Assembly: GCA_964410965.1 (NCBI GenBank)
Contig: CAYPIY010000010.1
Span: 62,001 to 126,000 of the forward strand
Source of the DNA: JBBIRG01 sp964410965
GTDB lineage: Bacteria; CLD3; SB21; JBBIRG01
Length of the DNA: 64,000 nt
Reading direction: 5' to 3'
The notes beneath the pieces were generated by a model that worked only from the letters and a program-made list of their open reading frames with translations, was not told where the DNA came from and did not search any database. Positions 27,215 through 34,912 of the stretch are shown piece after piece. A program made the translations under genes and the position numbers. Position 1 is the first letter of the stretch. Each line of letters starts with the position of its first letter.

Positions 27215-27421
27215 TTATAAAAAATAAATCAGGCCGGACCATTGATTACCGCAGGATCCGCAATAATAAAAATGATCCACGTCTTCCCAGGTCAGGTCCG
27301 GTTCACGTGCGCCGGGGTGAATTTCACAGCCGATATAATAAATGCCTTTTCGTTTGCATTCGGGGCAAAGCTCGTCGGGAATGAGCCGGTTACAGCATCC
27401 TTTTGTCATGTTTTCAGCCAT
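27215..27421 (-). CDS. Small Cys-rich protein, putative zinc-binding
   Basis: This 68-aa protein has the Cys pairs CC (9-10), CPEC (19-22), a lone C near 32 and CGSC (54-57), enough for a zinc ribbon-like fold (CPEC...CGSC spacing). Family not recognised. It sits 17 nt after marC and 13 nt before ispH, so it is co-expressed with them. Whether it relates to metal or Fe-S handling for IspH is only a positional guess. Confidence 0.6.
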   Translation of the reverse strand: MAENMTKGCCNRLIPDELCPECKRKGIYYIGCEIHPGAREPDLTWEDVDHFYYCGSCGNQWSGLIYFL

Positions 27422-27438
27422 AGAAATTCCGTTCCCGG

Positions 27439-28095
27439 CTACATGGTATGGATCAGTTCGCGTATGCCGTTCCAGACAATCTGGACGCCGATCGCGAGAA
27501 GAATGAAAGCGGACAGTTTGGATATCGTCGCCGAGCCGCTTTTTCCGAGCCTTCGCAGAACATTCGCTGAATAGCGGTAAAACAAAAACACGGTGGTGGC
27601 GGCCAGGGCGATTCCCACGGCGACTCCGGCCAGCTGAATATACGTCTTGAGATCCAGCAGAGAGCCCGCGGGGACCAGCGTCAGCGTGATTGCCATCGAG
27701 CCCGGACCCGCAGTGACCGGCATGGTCAGGGGGAAAAACGCCTTATCGTGCATTTTTGTCTGAAGCTCTTCCTGTTCGTCATGCGAGATTTTCGGCGCGT
27801 TGTTCAGCATCGACCAGGCCGTGTGGAACAACAGCAACCCGCCGGCAATGCCGATGACAGGTATCGATATGCCCAGTATGTTCAAAACCCACCCTCCGAC
27901 AATCAGAACCCCGAACAGCAGGAAAAACGTATTCACTCCGATCTTTCTCGCCAGTTTGTGCCGAATCCTGTCATCAACTGAAGACGTCATTTCCAGAAAC
28001 ACGGGCGCCATCGCGGGAGGATTGAGTATGGGAAATAAGGCCAGAAAACTGATGGCCATATAATTTCCGAAATCGGCGAAAAACTTGTGTTCCAT
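27439..28095 (-). CDS. marC: MarC family integral membrane protein
   Basis: This 218-aa protein has six predicted membrane helices. The motif FPILNPPAMAPVF (about 20-32) with its internal counterpart PLTMPVTAGPGSMA (about 107-120) forms the inverted-repeat signature of the MarC/NAAT family. Its substrate is not established; some archaeal members move neutral amino acids. I chose the ATG at 28095 (MEHKFFADFG) because the 11 residues before it are polar and unlike the family. It heads a four-gene run with the small Cys-rich gene, ispH and the channel. Confidence 0.88.
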   Translation of the reverse strand: MEHKFFADFGNYMAISFLALFPILNPPAMAPVFLEMTSSVDDRIRHKLARKIGVNTFFLLFGVLIVGGWVLNILGISIPVIGIAGGLLLFHTAWSMLNNAPKISHDEQEELQTKMHDKAFFPLTMPVTAGPGSMAITLTLVPAGSLLDLKTYIQLAGVAVGIALAATTVFLFYRYSANVLRRLGKSGSATISKLSAFILLAIGVQIVWNGIRELIHTM

Positions 28096-28360
28096 TAAAA
28101 CGGCGTTCCTTCCTTTTGGATTACGCAATATATAATATTTAACTCACAATTGTGAAATGTTTTCTAAAAAAATTAGTTTAAGCTATATGAAATGCGGCAT
28201 TTTATTGAAACCGGCATTGATTTTGAAGTCTGATTTTACATAAATAATTAAAAGTAAAGCAATGCTCGGCATAAGATAAATGTGAGTGATTGGAGAAAAT
28301 ACAAGTTCAAATCAAATTTCCAGGGACAACAAACCGAAACACTGTTTCCCGAAAGAAATC
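28096..28360. other. Divergent intergenic region marC / yyaL-like
   Basis: An AT-rich gap of 265 bp between diverging genes. It must carry promoters for both, but I see no confident -35/-10 pair. An open stretch upstream of 28361 would extend the yyaL-like frame by 25 polar residues and is judged non-coding. Confidence 0.4.
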
Positions 28361-30448
28361 ATGACCGATAAAACAAAAAATCAAAACCGGCTTGCCGGAT
28401 CTTCAAGCCCTTATCTTCAACAGCACGCGTCGAATCCGGTTGACTGGTATCCATGGAGCGAAGAGGCGTTTGAGCTTGCCCGCCGTGAAGACAAACCCGT
28501 ATTTCTGTCGATCGGATATTCGACCTGCCACTGGTGTCATGTCATGGCGCATGAATCGTTTGAGGATGAGGAAGTCGCCGGTATGCTGAATCAATATTTT
28601 GTTTCCGTCAAACTGGACCGCGAGGAACGCCCGGATCTCGATCAGTTGTACATGTCATTTGTTCATGCGCTGACAGGCCGCGGCGGATGGCCGATGTCGG
28701 TGTTTCTGACTCCCGGCCGTAAACCTTTTTTTGCGGGAACGTATTTTCCCAAACACCCGCGCGGAGGACAAACGGGGTTTATGGATTTGCTCAACGCAAT
28801 TCATGATGCCTGGAGCCGGAGAAAAGATGATGTGCTGCAGTCCGCGGAGGAAATACTGCATCAGCTTAAGCAGAAAAAAGATTCAGGAAACATCCGTGCG
28901 ATACCGGAAAAAGCGACTGATATTGCTTTTGATCAACTCAGTTCCGCGTTTGACTCTGACTACGGCGGATTCGGAGAAGCGCCAAAATTTCCGACGCCGC
29001 ACCACCTGCTTTTTCTTCTCCGCTACTGGAAAAAAACGGGATATGCCGAAGCGTTATGGATGGCTGAATACACTCTGAAAAAAATGCGCTACGGAGGAAT
29101 CTGTGATCAGCTGGGAGGAGGATTTCACCGTTATTCCACCGACCGGCACTGGAGGCTCCCGCACTTTGAAAAAATGCTGTATGACCAGGCGCTGCTGAGC
29201 ATGGCTTTCACCGAAGCTTTTCAAATCACTGGAAAAGATTTTTACAGAAACACCGGCGGCGAAATTCTGGATTTTGTGTTGGTGAGCATGACATCGCCCG
29301 AAGGGGGATTCTGGTCGGCCTACGACGCGGACAGCGAAGGAGAGGAAGGCAGATTTTATTTATGGTCTGAAACCGAATTGATGTCTTTGCTTGGGCCTAA
29401 TGACTTTCATTTCGTCAAACATGCCTGGAATACGATGCCTGAGGGCAATCATGCGGATGAATCATCGGGCCGGCCGACCGGATTGAATATATTATATCAA
29501 GACAAGGACAGCGACGTTCTGGCGTACGAGCAGGGGATTTCAGTACAGGAGTGGCTGACCGTCAAAAAACGAATTCAGGATTTGCTTATTAAAGTCAGGA
29601 ACAGCAGGGTTCCGCCGTTCCTTGATGATAAGATCCTGACAGACTGGAACGGCCTGATGATCGCAGCGCTTGCGAAAGCGTCGGCGTCATTCGGTAACCG
29701 TCCTTACCTTGAAGCTGCCGAATCGGCCTGGAAATTCGTTAACACGCATCTTCGCGATTCTCAGGGCCGTCTCCTGAAAAGCTGGCGTAACGGCCGGACG
29801 GTCATGAGCGGCCATCTGGACGATTACGCGTTCATCATCTGGGGACTGATCGAATTGTATGAGGTCTCCGCTGTTCCGGATTACCTTCGCGAGGCCGTTT
29901 CGCTGACCAATACGATGATTGCTGATTTCTGGGATTCCGGACAGCACGGGTTTTATCTTGCCTCAGGAACAGCGACCGACCTGATTTTGCGGAACAAAGA
30001 ATGTTCCGACGGAGCCTATCCGTCCGGAAATTCAGTTGCCGCTCATAACCTGATCAGGCTGGGAAGAATGACAGGGAATACCGGCTGGATCGCGATGGCC
30101 GGACAAACCGGCGCCGCCTTTGCCGATGAGATCAGGCGTGCCCCATCGGGATTTACTCATTATTTATCGGCATTCATGATGCTGAATCATTCAGGAACCG
30201 ATATCCTGGTTACCGGGAATCCGGAATCGCATGAATACCGGAATCTCGTCTCAGCCCTGGGGAAAAAATATCTGCCCGATAAGACGATTCTGTACCGTGA
30301 TGACCGCAATGCCGGAGAACTTCATGATCTGGCGCCTTTTCTGCTTTCTTTTCCCGTGATCCCGGACGGAGTCCGGTGTTACATCTGCAAAGGACAAGTT
30401 TGCGAGTCGGTGATCGGTTCCGCATCCGAGCTGGATGATTACATTTAG
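28361..30448 (+). CDS. YyaL/SPATA20-type thioredoxin-domain protein (DUF255)
   Basis: This 695-aa protein has an N-terminal thioredoxin-like DUF255 domain with the CHWC motif (C56/C59) in the family string STCHWCHVMAHESF. A helical (alpha/alpha)6 barrel like that of GlcNAc 2-epimerases/glycosidases follows. Conserved family segments RGGWPMSVFLTP, HFEKMLYDQALL and DDKILTDWNGLM are intact. The function is unsettled in bacteria; the animal homologue is SPATA20. I use the ATG at 28361 (MTDKTKNQN), which fits the family N-terminus. It stands alone as a transcription unit. Confidence 0.9.
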   Translation: MTDKTKNQNRLAGSSSPYLQQHASNPVDWYPWSEEAFELARREDKPVFLSIGYSTCHWCHVMAHESFEDEEVAGMLNQYFVSVKLDREERPDLDQLYMSFVHALTGRGGWPMSVFLTPGRKPFFAGTYFPKHPRGGQTGFMDLLNAIHDAWSRRKDDVLQSAEEILHQLKQKKDSGNIRAIPEKATDIAFDQLSSAFDSDYGGFGEAPKFPTPHHLLFLLRYWKKTGYAEALWMAEYTLKKMRYGGICDQLGGGFHRYSTDRHWRLPHFEKMLYDQALLSMAFTEAFQITGKDFYRNTGGEILDFVLVSMTSPEGGFWSAYDADSEGEEGRFYLWSETELMSLLGPNDFHFVKHAWNTMPEGNHADESSGRPTGLNILYQDKDSDVLAYEQGISVQEWLTVKKRIQDLLIKVRNSRVPPFLDDKILTDWNGLMIAALAKASASFGNRPYLEAAESAWKFVNTHLRDSQGRLLKSWRNGRTVMSGHLDDYAFIIWGLIELYEVSAVPDYLREAVSLTNTMIADFWDSGQHGFYLASGTATDLILRNKECSDGAYPSGNSVAAHNLIRLGRMTGNTGWIAMAGQTGAAFADEIRRAPSGFTHYLSAFMMLNHSGTDILVTGNPESHEYRNLVSALGKKYLPDKTILYRDDRNAGELHDLAPFLLSFPVIPDGVRCYICKGQVCESVIGSASELDDYI

Positions 30449-30559
30449 GTATCTGCCGATGCATGCGTTTACCGACGAACAATTACCAGTTTTTTTCCTG
30501 CGGTAAGGCTCATTCCGGGCGAATAATTTTTCCGCACACTCATCGGACCGGATAAAAAC

Positions 30560-30588
30560 TTGTATCCGAATATTTTTTTTCCTATCTT
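30560..30588 (+). promoter_or_regulatory. Predicted promoter of proS
   Basis: TTGTAT at 30560-30565 and TATCTT at 30583-30588 with 17-bp spacing lie 48 bp before the proS start codon. A GGAAGGA ribosome-binding site sits at 30623-30629. Confidence 0.45.
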
Positions 30589-30635
30589 GCGTGCGCAACT
30601 GACCAAAGACCGAATAACGATTGGAAGGACAACGT

Positions 30636-32072
30636 ATGGCCATCACGAAACGAGAACAGGATTATTCGCAATGGTACATTGACATCGTCATGCAGGCACA
30701 GCTGGCGGATTACGCGCCGGTCAAGGGTTGCATGGTCATCCGCCCGAACGGATACGCGATCTGGGAACTGATCCAGCAGTCGCTCGACCGGATGTTCAAG
30801 GAAACCGGACATGTCAACGCCTATTTCCCGCTTTTTATCCCTGAAAGCTTTATCAATAAGGAAAAAGAGCATGTGGAGGGGTTTGCTCCCGAATGCGCCG
30901 TTGTCACTCACGGCGGCGGGAAAGAACTGGAGGAACGGCTCTACGTCCGGCCAACGTCCGAAACGGTGATCTGGAGCATGTATAAGAACTGGATCCACTC
31001 ATACCGCGACCTTCCGCTGCTGATCAACCAGTGGGCGAATGTCGTGCGCTGGGAAATGCGTACGCGCCTTTTTCTCCGGACTACGGAATTTCTGTGGCAG
31101 GAAGGGCATACCGCCCACGCCACGTATGAGGAAGGCGAGGAGGAAACGGTAAAAATGCTGAATGTATATAAGCGGTTCGCCGAAGAATTTATGGCGGTGC
31201 CCGTATATCACGGAAGGAAGACGAACGCCGAAAAATTCGCCGGCGCGCTGCACACCTACTGTATTGAGGCAATGATGCAGGATAAAAAAGCCCTTCAGGC
31301 GGGAACCTCCCACAACCTCGGCCAAAATTTCGCGAAAGCGTTCGACGTCAAATTCCAGGACGCCAACAAGGAACTGCAGTACGTTTACGCGACAAGCTGG
31401 GGCGTCAGCACACGGCTGATCGGCGCGCTGATCATGGCGCACAGCGACGACCTCGGACTTGTGCTTCCCCCGAAACTGGCGCCGACACAGGTTGCCATTG
31501 TCCCGATCTATAAGGATGACACTGAACGAAACTCGACCGTCACGCTGGCCCATCAGATTAAAAACCAATTGATCGAAAAAAATATCCGCGTCCTCGTGGA
31601 CGACCGCGACCAGTACCGGCCAGGCTGGAAATTCAACGACTGGGAACTCAAAGGCGTCCCTGTCAGAATGGAAATCGGGCCGAAAGACGTGCAGAACGGA
31701 CAGGTCGTCCTCGCGCGCAGAGACAAACCCGAGAAATCATTCAAGGAAACTGTTGCCGTCTCAGAAGCCGTGAACCGCGCTCCCGCGCTGCTGGACGAAA
31801 TTCAGTCAAATCTGTTCAGCCGCGCGAAAGAATTCCGCGACAGTCGCACCTTTAATATTTCGACGTACGATGAACTGAAAACGCTGATGAACAGCGATCA
31901 GGGTTTCGCGCGCTGTTTCTGGGCCGGCTCGGACGCCGATGAGGCAAAGATCAAGGACGACATGAAAGCGACCGTCCGTTGCATCCTGTTTGAAACGTCC
32001 GGCGAAAAAGGGACCTGTTTCATGACAGGCAAGGAAACCGACGTCCAGGTGATCATCGGAAAAGCGTATTAA
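30636..32072 (+). CDS. proS: Prolyl-tRNA synthetase, short (archaeal/eukaryotic-like) type
   Basis: This 478-aa class II synthetase charges tRNA-Pro. Class II motif 2 lies in RPTSETVIWSMYKNWI and the following RWEMRTRLFLRTTEFLWQEG; motif 3 in GVSTRLIGALIMAHSDD. There is no editing INS insertion, and the C-terminus (TCFMTGKETDVQVIIGKAY) is typical of the archaeal/eukaryotic-like ProRS rather than the E. coli form. I chose the ATG at 30636 (MAITKREQDYSQWY) with GGAAGGA just upstream over a TTG at 30621. Confidence 0.95.
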   Translation: MAITKREQDYSQWYIDIVMQAQLADYAPVKGCMVIRPNGYAIWELIQQSLDRMFKETGHVNAYFPLFIPESFINKEKEHVEGFAPECAVVTHGGGKELEERLYVRPTSETVIWSMYKNWIHSYRDLPLLINQWANVVRWEMRTRLFLRTTEFLWQEGHTAHATYEEGEEETVKMLNVYKRFAEEFMAVPVYHGRKTNAEKFAGALHTYCIEAMMQDKKALQAGTSHNLGQNFAKAFDVKFQDANKELQYVYATSWGVSTRLIGALIMAHSDDLGLVLPPKLAPTQVAIVPIYKDDTERNSTVTLAHQIKNQLIEKNIRVLVDDRDQYRPGWKFNDWELKGVPVRMEIGPKDVQNGQVVLARRDKPEKSFKETVAVSEAVNRAPALLDEIQSNLFSRAKEFRDSRTFNISTYDELKTLMNSDQGFARCFWAGSDADEAKIKDDMKATVRCILFETSGEKGTCFMTGKETDVQVIIGKAY

Positions 32073-32140
32073 CCGGGACGAAGATATGTGTTTTATTTGT
32101 TCTGCGATAAACCCCACAACGTCACAACGGGAGGTGTTCG

Positions 32141-32908
32141 ATGTATATTCATGAAACTGGAAAAGGATTACCGGTTGTTCTCGTGCACGGTTATCCGCTG
32201 AATCATCAGATCTGGACTCATCAGTTTCCCCTGTCCTCGCATTATCATATCTACGCTCCCGACCTGCCGGGTTTCGGACAATCCCGCCTTCAGGTCATTC
32301 ATTCGATGGAAGAATATGCCGACCGCATTTACCAGATGCTGGAATTCCGCGGACTGAACAAGGTGGTGATGTTCGGGCATTCCATGGGCGGATACATCAC
32401 GCTGGCATTTGCCGAAAAATATCCCGATATGCTGATGGGACTCGGGATGATCAATTCCCGGGCTTCCGCCGATTCCGAGGATACGAAGAAATACCGCCAC
32501 GATCAGATGCTGAAGATCAAGAACGAGGGAACCGCGCCGGTCATACCGTCCATACCGTCGCGCCTGCTGGCCCCGGAAACGATTGAGAACAAACCCCATG
32601 TAGTGCAGGCGTTCGGAAAGATCATTGAGACCGCAACGGCCGAAGGAATGATTCTAGCCCTGCACGCCATGGCCGTCCGCAAGGATCACCGTGACCTGCT
32701 GAAACAGCTTGACATTCCGGTCCTTGTGATTGCCGGCAAGGATGACCAGCATGTGACGGCGGAAGAATCCCGCGCCATGGCCGATGGCCTCAAAAAAGGC
32801 ACATACGTGGAAATTGATTCCGCCGGTCATATGTCGATGATGGAACAGCCTGAAATCGTTACGGCGAAAATGCAGCATTTTCTGAGTCAATTCCAGACGG
32901 AGACCTGA
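32141..32908 (+). CDS. Alpha/beta-fold hydrolase
   Basis: This 255-aa hydrolase has an oxyanion-hole segment VHGYPLNHQIW (about 15-25), nucleophile elbow GHSMGGY (Ser about 85), acid Asp in AGKDDQHV (about 204) and His in SAGHMSMMEQP (about 231), the complete Ser-Asp-His triad. The lid region is short. The substrate cannot be told; the overall look is of a small esterase/lactonase-type enzyme. It follows proS by 68 bp and may share its transcript. An AACGGGAGG site precedes the ATG. Confidence 0.85.
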   Translation: MYIHETGKGLPVVLVHGYPLNHQIWTHQFPLSSHYHIYAPDLPGFGQSRLQVIHSMEEYADRIYQMLEFRGLNKVVMFGHSMGGYITLAFAEKYPDMLMGLGMINSRASADSEDTKKYRHDQMLKIKNEGTAPVIPSIPSRLLAPETIENKPHVVQAFGKIIETATAEGMILALHAMAVRKDHRDLLKQLDIPVLVIAGKDDQHVTAEESRAMADGLKKGTYVEIDSAGHMSMMEQPEIVTAKMQHFLSQFQTET

Positions 32909-32962
32909 ACCGGGTGTTACGGTTATCAATCTAAAAAATAATTAACGGAAAAGGCCGGTCTG

Positions 32963-33183
32963 TCAGAACCCTAATCCAGGCTGTTCCTGCAGAAACCGCA
33001 TATCAAAGCTTTTGCGGTGAATCGTGGACAACCCGTGCTCTTTGATGGCCCGGACATGTTCGGGCGTCGGTAGCCTTTATACTTGAAAAATGATATTGCG
33101 GAAAGATCGGGTCATATTCGTTCATGAACCGGTTGCGTGTGATTTTCGCAAGAATCGATGCCTCCGCGATGCAGAGACATTGA
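32963..33183 (-). pseudogene. Decayed 3' fragment of rnhB
   Basis: On the minus strand this matches the last ~70 codons of the intact rnhB gene at 34194-34832: it reads ASILAKITRNRFMNEYDPI and then, after a one-base deletion near 33072, continues in another frame with PTPEH-like and STIHRKSF-like codons to a stop near 32963. It lacks the 5' two thirds and all the catalytic acids of domain 1. The copy has clearly diverged, so it is not a recent event. It marks the far side of an inserted segment carrying the GNAT gene. Confidence 0.8.
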
Positions 33184-33277
33184 TTTAACCACTTAAATCC
33201 CAATTTTTTATATCGTGTTTGCGGCAGCGCTTATTTGTTCAGTGTTGTATTTCGTTTGTAATAGATTCCTGATATTC

Positions 33278-33724
33278 CTACAAATCCTTTTTAAGATAGA
33301 TCATATCGACAAGTTGTATGTCGCCCTCGAAAATCGGGTGGTCGTAATTGTCCGTAAAAAAATTCTTTTCCCGATGTGATTTTTCAAATCCGCAACTTTC
33401 ATAAAACGACAAGATGGCCGGAGTTTCGCCTGTCCCGACTAGCATGGTTTTGAAGTCGTTTTTGTAGAAATCAGAAATGAAATTTATCAGCGCTCTGCCG
33501 TACCCCTTGCCCTGATATTGCTTGTATGTCGCTATGTTTTTCAGCTCGCAGGTTTCGCTGTTGACCGGCACGACGACGCAAACGCTTTTCAAATCATCGT
33601 CATATAAAGCGAATAAGTCTCCGCCCGGCAAATACTTGTCGATCATATTTTCCTGCTCGTCAGCCAGTAACAATAAGTCAAGGAACTGTTTTTTATTTTC
33701 GGTAATTTTTTCTATTTTCACCAT
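33278..33724 (-). CDS. GNAT-family N-acetyltransferase
   Basis: This 148-aa protein is a single GNAT domain. The acetyl-CoA binding motif A is YQGKGYGRALINF (about 71-83), followed by the usual FYESCGF (about 111-117) of motif B. The substrate is unknown. Codon use and AT content are unlike those of the neighbouring GC-rich genes, and it lies between an intact rnhB and an rnhB 3' fragment, suggesting acquisition. A leading ATG at 33724 with an AAAAGAGAG site upstream is used. Confidence 0.85.
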   Translation of the reverse strand: MVKIEKITENKKQFLDLLLLADEQENMIDKYLPGGDLFALYDDDLKSVCVVVPVNSETCELKNIATYKQYQGKGYGRALINFISDFYKNDFKTMLVGTGETPAILSFYESCGFEKSHREKNFFTDNYDHPIFEGDIQLVDMIYLKKDL

Positions 33725-34193
33725 CTCTCTTTTATTTCCTGATTTGTCAGGTTTATCTTTCCGTTGTATCGCCCCGTAAAATCGCTAACGGTTGGGTATA
33801 GTTACTGATCTTATATTGCTATATTGGAGCGATAAGAACAATTACTTATATTTTCCTTCTATCATCTTTGCTCCTTTTACTCAAAATATTCATTCATTGG
33901 ATTTTTTATCTTTTCAATTGCTTTTTTGGAGACGTGAGTATATAAATCTGTCGTTTTTGACTTACGTGTCCCAATAACTTTTGTATGTATCGCAAATCTG
34001 TACCTTTAAATGTGTTGCGAACTGTAAGGCAATATGTGCAGAATTTTTCGGACAAACTCTATAAGAAACTTAATTGACAGTATTAAAAAAGTCAAAAAAA
34101 TTATTTCTTATGCCGCTGAAATTCTATCTTTTTGCCGTAAATTCCATATTTAATTTTGTAAATGGACGTGCCAACAAAAACACACATTGCCGT
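33725..34193. other. AT-rich gene-free segment beside rnhB
   Basis: This stretch of 469 bp has no open frame that I can support. Its composition resembles the GNAT gene and differs from rnhB and rpsA, so it probably entered with the GNAT segment. No terminal inverted repeats or transposase remnant were recognised. Confidence 0.45.
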
Positions 34194-34832
34194 TCAGAAC
34201 CCGAACCCCAGCTGTTCCTGCAGAAACTGCATGCAGAAGGTTTTCCGGTGAATCGTGGAAAGCCCGTGCTCTTTGATCGCCCTGATATGTTCCGGCGTCG
34301 GATAGCCTTTATGCCGGGCAAAATTGTATTGAGGGAAGATCGGATCATACTCATTCATCAGCCGGTCGCGCGTGACTTTCGCGAGAATCGACGCCGCCGC
34401 AATCGCAAAACTTTTTGAATCGCCCTTGACGATTGCGCGTTGTTTTGTCCCGAAAGCGTGATGGTCGGGAAACGGCAGTTTATTGCCGTCGACAAGAATA
34501 AAATCGGGCTTCAGCGTCAGCAATTCGGCGCATCGCCGCATTCCGTATAAAGATGCCTGGAGGATGTTAATTTTATCAATGGTTTCGTGATTGACAATTT
34601 CGACATGAAACGCCGCCGCGCGTTCCCGTATCAGTTCAAAGAATGTTTCCCGTTCCTGTTCGGATAATTGTTTGGAATCCGTTACGCCCTCGATGATCGT
34701 TTCGGGTTCGAACACCACGCCCGCGACAACCACAGGCCCGGCCAGCGGCCCGCGGCCCGCCTCATCCACGCCAATGACATGGCGGCAACCCATGGCCCAG
34801 CATTCCCGTTCATATGTCAGCATATCCGTCAT
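34194..34832 (-). CDS. rnhB: Ribonuclease HII
   Basis: RNase HII cuts RNA in RNA-DNA hybrids and removes single ribonucleotides from DNA. The 212-aa protein has GVDEAGRGPLAGPVV (catalytic Asp/Glu, about 18-21), Asp in FILVDGNKLP (about 108), and the SFAIAAASILAKVTRD block with the fourth acid (Asp about 143). The start at 34832 (MTDMLTYERE) avoids the rpsA terminator hairpin that a longer frame would run through. It is read in the same direction as rpsA but separated from it by that terminator. Confidence 0.93.
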   Translation of the reverse strand: MTDMLTYERECWAMGCRHVIGVDEAGRGPLAGPVVVAGVVFEPETIIEGVTDSKQLSEQERETFFELIRERAAAFHVEIVNHETIDKINILQASLYGMRRCAELLTLKPDFILVDGNKLPFPDHHAFGTKQRAIVKGDSKSFAIAAASILAKVTRDRLMNEYDPIFPQYNFARHKGYPTPEHIRAIKEHGLSTIHRKTFCMQFLQEQLGFGF

Positions 34833-34846
34833 TGTATTATCCAAAA

Positions 34847-34878
34847 AAAAAAGCCGGCTCTTGAAGAACCGGCCTGAA
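34847..34878 (-). terminator. Intrinsic terminator of rpsA
   Basis: On the minus strand GCCGGTTCTT...AAGAGCCGGC forms a 10-bp stem with one G-T pair, followed by a run of T (TTTTTTTTTT). It lies 35 bp beyond the rpsA stop and just before the rnhB start. Confidence 0.9.
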
Positions 34879-34912
34879 TGTAATCGGGTCGATGTAAAAA
34901 ACCAAGAACTTT

